Shown here: positions 59,523 through 64,000 of the stretch, in pieces
How the letters are laid out: each line of letters begins with the position of its first letter
Position numbering within the stretch: position 1 is the first letter of the stretch
NCBI GenBank assembly: GCA_017542245.1
Contig: JAFXXN010000144.1
Location: 21,586 to 85,585, forward strand
DNA length: 64,000 bases
Direction of reading: 5' to 3'
From: Lachnospiraceae bacterium
GTDB taxonomy: Bacteria > Bacillota > Clostridia > Lachnospirales > Lachnospiraceae
The notes under the pieces: generated by a model
What the model was told of the DNA's origin: nothing
The model's input: the letters and a program-made list of their open reading frames with translations, nothing else
The model's database searches: none
Program-made: the position numbers and the translations under genes

Positions 59523-60046
59523 AAAAAATGAAAACTATAGAGATACTGGGTGCGAATCGATTTGAAAACTATACGAAGACGCGCGAGGGAAGCCGTGCGA
59601 TCATTATACAAGACGGAAAGATTCTCCTATCTCATGAGATAATCAGCGGTTGGTGGCTTATACCTGGCGGAGGGATGGAAGAAGGAGAAACACCTAAAGA
59701 TTGTGTAGTGAGAGAAGTTGAAGAAGAAACGGGGCTGATAGTCCGTCCTATAGAGCAATTTTTAATACTGTATGAATACTATGAGGAGTACCGTTACACC
59801 AGTTACTATTTTGTTTGCGAAGTGACCGGTGAAGGACATATGAACCTTACAGATGAAGAGAAGCGTCGCGGTTTGATGCCAGAGTGGCTTCCTTTGCAGG
59901 AAGCTATTGATATGTTTTCAATATATGAATCATATGCTGATGTAAACGAAGAAAAAAGAGGCTCTTATCAGCGGGAGTACATGGCACTTCGTGAGTTTTT
60001 GAATTTCGATTCTGAAACTCTGAGGCAAAGGCGGAATACGAACTGA
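59519..60046 (+). CDS. NUDIX hydrolase
   Basis: The 175-residue protein has the Nudix box GGGMEEGETPKDCVVREVEEETGLIV (catalytic GX5EX7REUXEEXGU). The neighbouring strand IIIQDGKILLSHEIISGWWLIPGG is usual. It hydrolyses a nucleoside diphosphate linked compound; substrate unknown. ATG 59519 overlaps the EI-EIIA stop; ATG 59528 is an alternative. A terminator follows. Confidence 0.9.
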   Translation: MKKMKTIEILGANRFENYTKTREGSRAIIIQDGKILLSHEIISGWWLIPGGGMEEGETPKDCVVREVEEETGLIVRPIEQFLILYEYYEEYRYTSYYFVCEVTGEGHMNLTDEEKRRGLMPEWLPLQEAIDMFSIYESYADVNEEKRGSYQREYMALREFLNFDSETLRQRRNTN

Positions 60047-60100
60047 CATAGGCTAAAAATATATAACAGCCTGTGCATGGTATAAATATGGATAACCGAA

Positions 60101-60128
60101 AAAAAGCCAGACTTTGGTCTGGCTTTTT
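60101..60128 (+). terminator. Rho-independent terminator
   Basis: AAAAAGCCAGAC (60101-60112) pairs with GTCTGGCTTTTT (60117-60128), a perfect 12-bp stem with T tract on both strands; it separates the PTS/NUDIX unit from the AT-rich AbiE locus. Confidence 0.9.
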
Positions 60129-60216
60129 GAATTAGCTTGACTTTTTTTAAATTATACGGTAATATAACAAATAAGAAGGAACACACTTCTAAAATGTATG
60201 AAAGAAGGTGATCGTT

Positions 60217-60858
60217 ATGACTCAATGTGATAAAGTATATGAATTTTTAAAAAATAAATATCGAGAAAACGACCCTATTTTTTTAACAGATATATCTATT
60301 CCTGATATAAAGGCTGTTTCTGTCAGGCAGCAATTAAAAAAACTTATAGAGGATGGACGAATAAAGCGCTTTGATACGGGTATTTATTATATTCCAAGAA
60401 AATCACTGTTTAAATCCGGATCTTCACTTTCTATAGATGAAGTGATACGTAGAAAATACCTTGTCGATGGTAATACTAAGTGTGGATACATTAGTGGATT
60501 ATCATTTGCGAATAAACTTGGACTTACTACTCAAGTTCCCATGGTTTATGAAATATGCTCGAATAAAGCAACTACTGATTACCGTGATATTACTATTGGA
60601 AAATTCAGAGTTGTTATTCGAAGACCACATATAGCTGTAAATGATGATAATGTGTTAGTTTTACAGTTTTTGGATCTTATAAAAGATGTTACGGATATTT
60701 CTGAAGTAGAAGGATATGAACTAAATGAACGCCTTCTTAATTACCTAAAGAAAAAGGAAATTAAGTTTGATGTACTTAAACCATATTTAGCTTATTATCC
60801 GGATAAAATTTACAAGAATATGTATGAAGTGGGGTTATTAAATGGCGTGGCTACATAA
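60217..60858 (+). CDS. AbiEi-type antitoxin
   Basis: The 213-residue protein has the AbiEi/DUF6088 plan: an N-terminal winged helix (VYEFLKNKYRENDPIFLTDISIPDIKAVSVRQQLKKLIEDGRIKRFDTGIYYIP) that binds the operon promoter, then a C-terminal domain (SIDEVIRRKYLVDGNTKCGYISGLSFANKLGLTTQVP). It is the antitoxin of a type IV toxin-antitoxin pair, acting against a nucleotidyltransferase toxin. ATG 60217 follows GAAGGTG. It overlaps the toxin gene by 17 bases. Confidence 0.85.
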   Translation: MTQCDKVYEFLKNKYRENDPIFLTDISIPDIKAVSVRQQLKKLIEDGRIKRFDTGIYYIPRKSLFKSGSSLSIDEVIRRKYLVDGNTKCGYISGLSFANKLGLTTQVPMVYEICSNKATTDYRDITIGKFRVVIRRPHIAVNDDNVLVLQFLDLIKDVTDISEVEGYELNERLLNYLKKKEIKFDVLKPYLAYYPDKIYKNMYEVGLLNGVAT

Positions 60859-61756
60859 TAACAAAGAAGATTTTTATGATGCAATAAATATGGCGGCCGA
60901 AAAGTATGGCATAATACCTTCAGCAATCGAAAAGGATTATTATGTTACATTGATTCTGAAGGAACTTTCGAAGAGTTTGGAATTTGTAGTTTTCAAAGGG
61001 GGCACATCACTATCAAAATGTCACAAAGTAATAAAAAGATTTTCGGAAGATATAGATATTGCCATAGATATAGTCTTATCGCAGGGACAGTAGAAAAAGC
61101 TTAAAGAAGCGATAAAAGATATAGCTGAGAATATAGGACTAAGAATTCCGAATATAGAAAATACAAGAAGTCGAAATAATTATAACAGGTATATTCTGGA
61201 ATATGAAACTGTAATCTCAGAACCGGATAATGCACTACAGAATGCCGTACTGATGGAAACTTCTTTTGCAGAGATTTCATTTCCCACAATCATGATGCCG
61301 GTTCACAGTTATATTGGAGATCTTATAGGGGACGAGGAACCTGAAAGGCTAAAGGAATTTGGTCTTGAATTATTTGAAATGAAAGTTCAGGGAATTGACA
61401 GAACTTTGGCAGATAAGGTTTTTGCAATATGTGATTACTATATGCAGAATAAGGTTAAGAAGCATTCACGCCATATATATGATATTTATAAACTATTACA
61501 GAAAGTTCCACAGACAGGGGAGTTTAAGAGACTCGTAAAGATCGTTAGGAAAGAACGGGCCCAAACAAATATTTGTCCATCAGCTCAACCGGGAGTAGAT
61601 ATTCCGAAAATGCTTAAACAAATTATTAAGAATGAAGTGTATAAAGAAGACTATGACAGTATTACTATAAAGATTCTTGATGAACAAGTGCTATATGAAA
61701 CGGCAATCGACGCAATAATTAAGATTGCTGAATCGGATATATTTGCGGAAGACTAG
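60842..61756 (+). pseudogene. AbiEii-type toxin gene with in-frame amber stop
   Basis: The frame opens at ATG 60842. The motif FKGGTSLSKC...RFSEDIDIAI is the nucleotidyltransferase core, at about residues 55-78. Codon 84 is TAG (61091-61093), followed by uninterrupted coding in the same frame to 61756: KKLKEAIKDIAENIGL, ... LADKVFAICDYYMQNKVKKHSRHIYDIYKLL. Normal family text at this point is like GQRKKLK, so a sense codon became TAG. The predicted product without the stop would be about 304 residues. The toxin is probably inactive unless the stop is read through. Confidence 0.85.
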
Positions 61757-61792
61757 TGGGCTTGTCCCGGTGCTTGATTGTAGGTGAGATAG

Positions 61793-62213
61793 ATGGAATA
61801 CAAATTATTGGAAGAACAAGATTTAGAATTAATGCTGGATTTTGTTGATGATGAAAATACTAAATATAGTATAGATGTCTTAAAAAGATTTATTGATGAA
61901 AAAAAATAATTTTGGATTTATTGCAAAAACAAATAATAAGATAGTAGGTTTTGCTTTTGGATATATTCTTTTAAATCCAGATGGTAGAAAAAGTTTTTAT
62001 CTTCATGCTATTGATGTCATGCCGGAATATCAAAGTAAAGGGTATGGAACAGGTTTAATATCATTTGCTCGTGATTATGCCAAAACTATTAAATGTTATA
62101 AAATGTTTTTAATAACCAATAGAAGTAATATATCTGCTTGTAAATGCTATGAAAATGCAGGCGGAATAAATAAAGCAGATGATGAAATAGTTTATGTGTA
62201 TGATTTTAGGTAG
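61793..62213 (+). pseudogene. frameshifted GNAT acetyltransferase
   Basis: The first part reads MEYKLLEEQDLELMLDFVDDEN...RFIDEKK and stops at TAA 61907-61909. One base less in the run of eight A (61899-61906) would give RFIDEKNNFGFIAKTNNK and join to the GNAT core: YFLHAIDVMPEYQSKGYGTGLISFARDYA-type text with acetyl-CoA loop. AGGTGAG precedes ATG 61793. The part 61893-62213 alone is the usual acetyltransferase core. Confidence 0.8.
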
Positions 62214-62220
62214 AAAAATA

Positions 62221-62436
62221 ATGGATACAAAAACTAAGCAGATAAGAGAAAATGAGCGCTTATCTCATACAGAGATATACACAAAGGAAAAGCTGTATGA
62301 TACGGATACATGGTTAAAGAAACCGATTAATACCATACAGGAGATAGTTCCAATGTTTACCGGATACTTCGCAAGTACTTTCAACCCTCAGTTGAGTTTT
62401 CTAAAATACACGGTTATTTTAATATTGTATATTTAA
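62221..62436 (+). pseudogene. truncated SAM-dependent methyltransferase
   Basis: The start DTKTKQIRENERLSHTEIYT, then KEKLYDTDTWLKKPINTIQEIVPMFTGY, matches the beginning of class I methyltransferases, in which the LDLGSGVGR SAM loop should come next; here unrelated hydrophobic text (FLKYTVILILYI) ends the frame. Most of the enzyme is missing. Confidence 0.55.
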
Positions 62437-62486
62437 CGCTATGATACATTCATCAGCTGATAAAAAGAAGATGGAGGTATTCAAAC

Positions 62487-63497
62487 ATGAATTTAAATAT
62501 TGGAAGCGTTATAAAACGTCTTCGGATGGAACATTCCGTGACACAGGAAGAACTTGCGGGATACTTAGGAATTTCATATCAGGCAATAAGCAAATGGGAA
62601 AATGAAACTACTATGCCCGACATTACACTTTTGCCTAAGCTGGCTGCTTTCTTTGGTATAAAGATAGATGAACTGTTTTCAGTTGATCATGATGATGAGC
62701 TTGAACGGGTTGATAACATTTTGCATTTGGAATCGATGACAGATAAAAACTATTCCTATTCAAAACGTATCTTGGATGGAATTTTACGGGAAGACCCGGA
62801 TAATATATCTGCAATCAAAAGATATGCTAAGGTTTATTTATCGAAATCCAATGCAGATATGTTGACAGCCGGCAGAATGCTTGAACGGGCTATGGAGATA
62901 AGCCCTATGGATGAAGAAATATATACTTTGTACAGAGCCGTTCGCGGTGGCGATGAGTATAAGTACCATAGTGACAATGACTGGTTCATCAGGGTATGTG
63001 AGCCTATTGCCAGAAAGAATCCTCAAAATGCAGGGTTATACAGATTGCTTATTGAGGCAATGATAAGTAAGAAATACTATGAAAAAGCTGAAGAATTGCT
63101 CAGTATAGTCAGGTTTAGTGTTGAAAACAGGTATATACAGCAAATTCTTCAAGGAGATATTGAACTGGCAAAAGGAAATGAAAATAAGGCAAAAGAGATA
63201 TGGGGAAGTATTCCGACGAGTAATTGGCTAGGGCAATATGAGATTGGAGAACGTTTTAACCGCCTTAATGACTATGATAAGGCTATAGAGTGTTTTATTA
63301 ATGCTTACGAGATTCAATCATCACCGCATGTCATGGATATGATGTATTCACTGGCATTCTTGTACAAGAAACTTGGGCGTAATTATGAGGCAAAGAAGGA
63401 ATGGGAATTGATCAAAAATACTTTGATTTCCGAATATGGAATGTCTGAGGATCATAATGATGTATTGTGGGCAAAGCGAGAAATAGAGCAGTTATAA
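62487..63497 (+). CDS. XRE regulator with C-terminal TPR region
   Basis: The 336-residue protein has an N-terminal HTH_XRE (SVIKRLRMEHSVTQEELAGYLGISYQAISKWENETTMPDITLLPKLAAFFGI) and TPR-like helices in the C-terminal two thirds (AKVYLSKSNADMLTAGRMLERAMEIS, YDKAIECFINAYEIQSSPHVMDMMYSLAFLYKKLGRN). Such proteins are cytoplasmic regulators; the TPR part may bind a peptide or partner. GGAGG precedes the ATG. A terminator follows. Confidence 0.9.
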   Translation: MNLNIGSVIKRLRMEHSVTQEELAGYLGISYQAISKWENETTMPDITLLPKLAAFFGIKIDELFSVDHDDELERVDNILHLESMTDKNYSYSKRILDGILREDPDNISAIKRYAKVYLSKSNADMLTAGRMLERAMEISPMDEEIYTLYRAVRGGDEYKYHSDNDWFIRVCEPIARKNPQNAGLYRLLIEAMISKKYYEKAEELLSIVRFSVENRYIQQILQGDIELAKGNENKAKEIWGSIPTSNWLGQYEIGERFNRLNDYDKAIECFINAYEIQSSPHVMDMMYSLAFLYKKLGRNYEAKKEWELIKNTLISEYGMSEDHNDVLWAKREIEQL

Positions 63498-63519
63498 AAT
63501 AAGAGCAATCCTTGGGACA

Positions 63520-63557
63520 TGCCCACTCCGTCGTGAAGAGATGGAGCGGGCTTGTTT
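63520..63557 (+). terminator. Rho-independent terminator
   Basis: GCCCACTCC (63521-63529) pairs with GGAGCGGGC (63543-63551), followed by TTGTTT; one mismatch in the stem. Confidence 0.75.
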
Positions 63558-63617
63558 ATATAATTGCAAATGTTATTTTAGAAAAGTGGCATTTTGACCA
63601 TAAAAATAAAATAAAAG

Positions 63618-63646
63618 TTGCAAATTAGGTAAATCTATGATATATT
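63618..63646 (+). promoter_or_regulatory. promoter of AAA ATPase gene
   Basis: TTGCAA (63618-63623) and TATATT (63641-63646), spacer 17 bases, 45 bases before the ATG. Confidence 0.55.
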
Positions 63647-63691
63647 TTAATAAAATGGATTAACTACCAGAAATCTAAAATGGAGTGCGAG

Positions 63692-64000
63692 ATGGAGATA
63701 AAAAGAGATATTTATCTTAACAGACTCATAAAAAGAAAAAATAACGGATTGATTAAGATAATAACAGGTATTAGAAGGTGTGGGAAATCGTATCTTCTCT
63801 TTAAGCTGTTTTATGATCATCTGATTAATTTAGGTGTACCGGAAGATAATATTATAGCTATACCGCTAGATGACTATGATTATGCTGCTTATTGTGATCC
63901 ACATAAATTATACGAGTATATAAAAGACCGTATTAAGGACAGTAAACAAAATTACTATGTTTTTATAGATGAAGCACAGTATGCCATTTCGAAAGAGGAA
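63692..64000 (+). CDS. AAA ATPase (DUF4143-type), 3' end beyond window
   Basis: The first 103 residues have IKIITGIRRCGKSYLLFKLF (P-loop, Gly-Lys-Ser) and a YVFIDEAQ Walker B. This is the start of the AAA_14/DUF4143 family. ATG 63692 follows GGAG; ATG 63680 lies just upstream of it. The window ends inside the gene. Confidence 0.85.
   Translation, partial: MEIKRDIYLNRLIKRKNNGLIKIITGIRRCGKSYLLFKLFYDHLINLGVPEDNIIAIPLDDYDYAAYCDPHKLYEYIKDRIKDSKQNYYVFIDEAQYAISKEE

Noticed and set aside
61091-61093. TAG as a pyrrolysine codon in the AbiE toxin
   Set aside because: No PYLIS-like structure or pyl gene is seen here, the family has no pyrrolysine, and several neighbours are also broken.

Overview
The window looks like a stretch of chromosome from a low-G+C Gram-positive anaerobe, most likely a member of the Lachnospiraceae or a close clostridial relative. 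The reasons are strong AGGAGG-type ribosome sites, frequent TTG and GTG starts, family content (CD3324-type small regulator, DUF6273 secreted proteins, AmmeMemoRadiSam cluster, ElaA, HTH-XRE/TPR regulators), and families of short non-coding repeats. There are no rRNA or tRNA genes, no CRISPR array and no intact transposase or prophage. All family assignments come from reading translated sequence by eye; no search was run.

Left part (1-7.3 kb) is an AT-rich accessory island. It holds the end of a HIRAN-domain gene, a membrane/zinc-ribbon protein, an Nmad2-type and an Nmad3-type protein (families tied by comparative genomics to DNA base modification), a GIY-YIG nuclease between them, a decayed gene, a Lys/Thr-tailed protein and a lipoprotein. 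A 66-bp duplicated junction shows that the nuclease segment lies between two genes that were probably once adjacent.

The next part (7.5-20.2 kb) has a secreted DUF6273 protein, the sbcDC nuclease pair with a DUF5131 protein, an acyl-ACP thioesterase, an Lrp-type regulator overlapping a free-standing RNA polymerase alpha-CTD-like protein, an SCP2-like protein with a histone-H1-like tail, and small enzymes. The 20.2-37.6 kb part has an MMPL exporter with a divergent TetR gene, a second TetR gene divergent from a nitroreductase, an XRE regulator fused to a SpoT-type HD hydrolase domain, several secreted or unknown proteins, a HAD phosphatase, a macrodomain protein, a LytTR regulator with a membrane partner, and a metallo-beta-lactamase-fold hydrolase.

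The 37.8-60 kb part is mainly metabolic: a GH27 alpha-galactosidase-type enzyme, an RlmD-type methyltransferase carrying a repeat inserted in frame, a fumarate reductase/succinate dehydrogenase operon (membrane anchor, flavoprotein, iron-sulfur protein), the AmmeMemoRadiSam pair, several GNAT acetyltransferases, kinase-like proteins, and a two-gene PTS in which EIICB-HPr and EI-EIIA fusions together carry every phosphotransfer step for one sugar. The right end (60.2-64 kb) is AT-rich and partly decayed: an AbiE-type toxin-antitoxin pair whose toxin gene has an in-frame amber stop, a frameshifted acetyltransferase, a truncated methyltransferase, an XRE-TPR regulator, and the start of an AAA ATPase gene cut by the window edge.

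Four families of short repeats run through the window: (A) a two-hairpin element of about 73 bp found in the leaders of several genes, always in the same orientation; (B) GGGACGGTTCT-type palindromes, three of them paired into composites of about 108 bp; (C) CCTTCCCCTT...GATGAGGTG elements; and (D) a pair of elements near 30.7 and 36.3 kb. They supply terminators, ribosome sites, stop codons and even internal codons to neighbouring genes.
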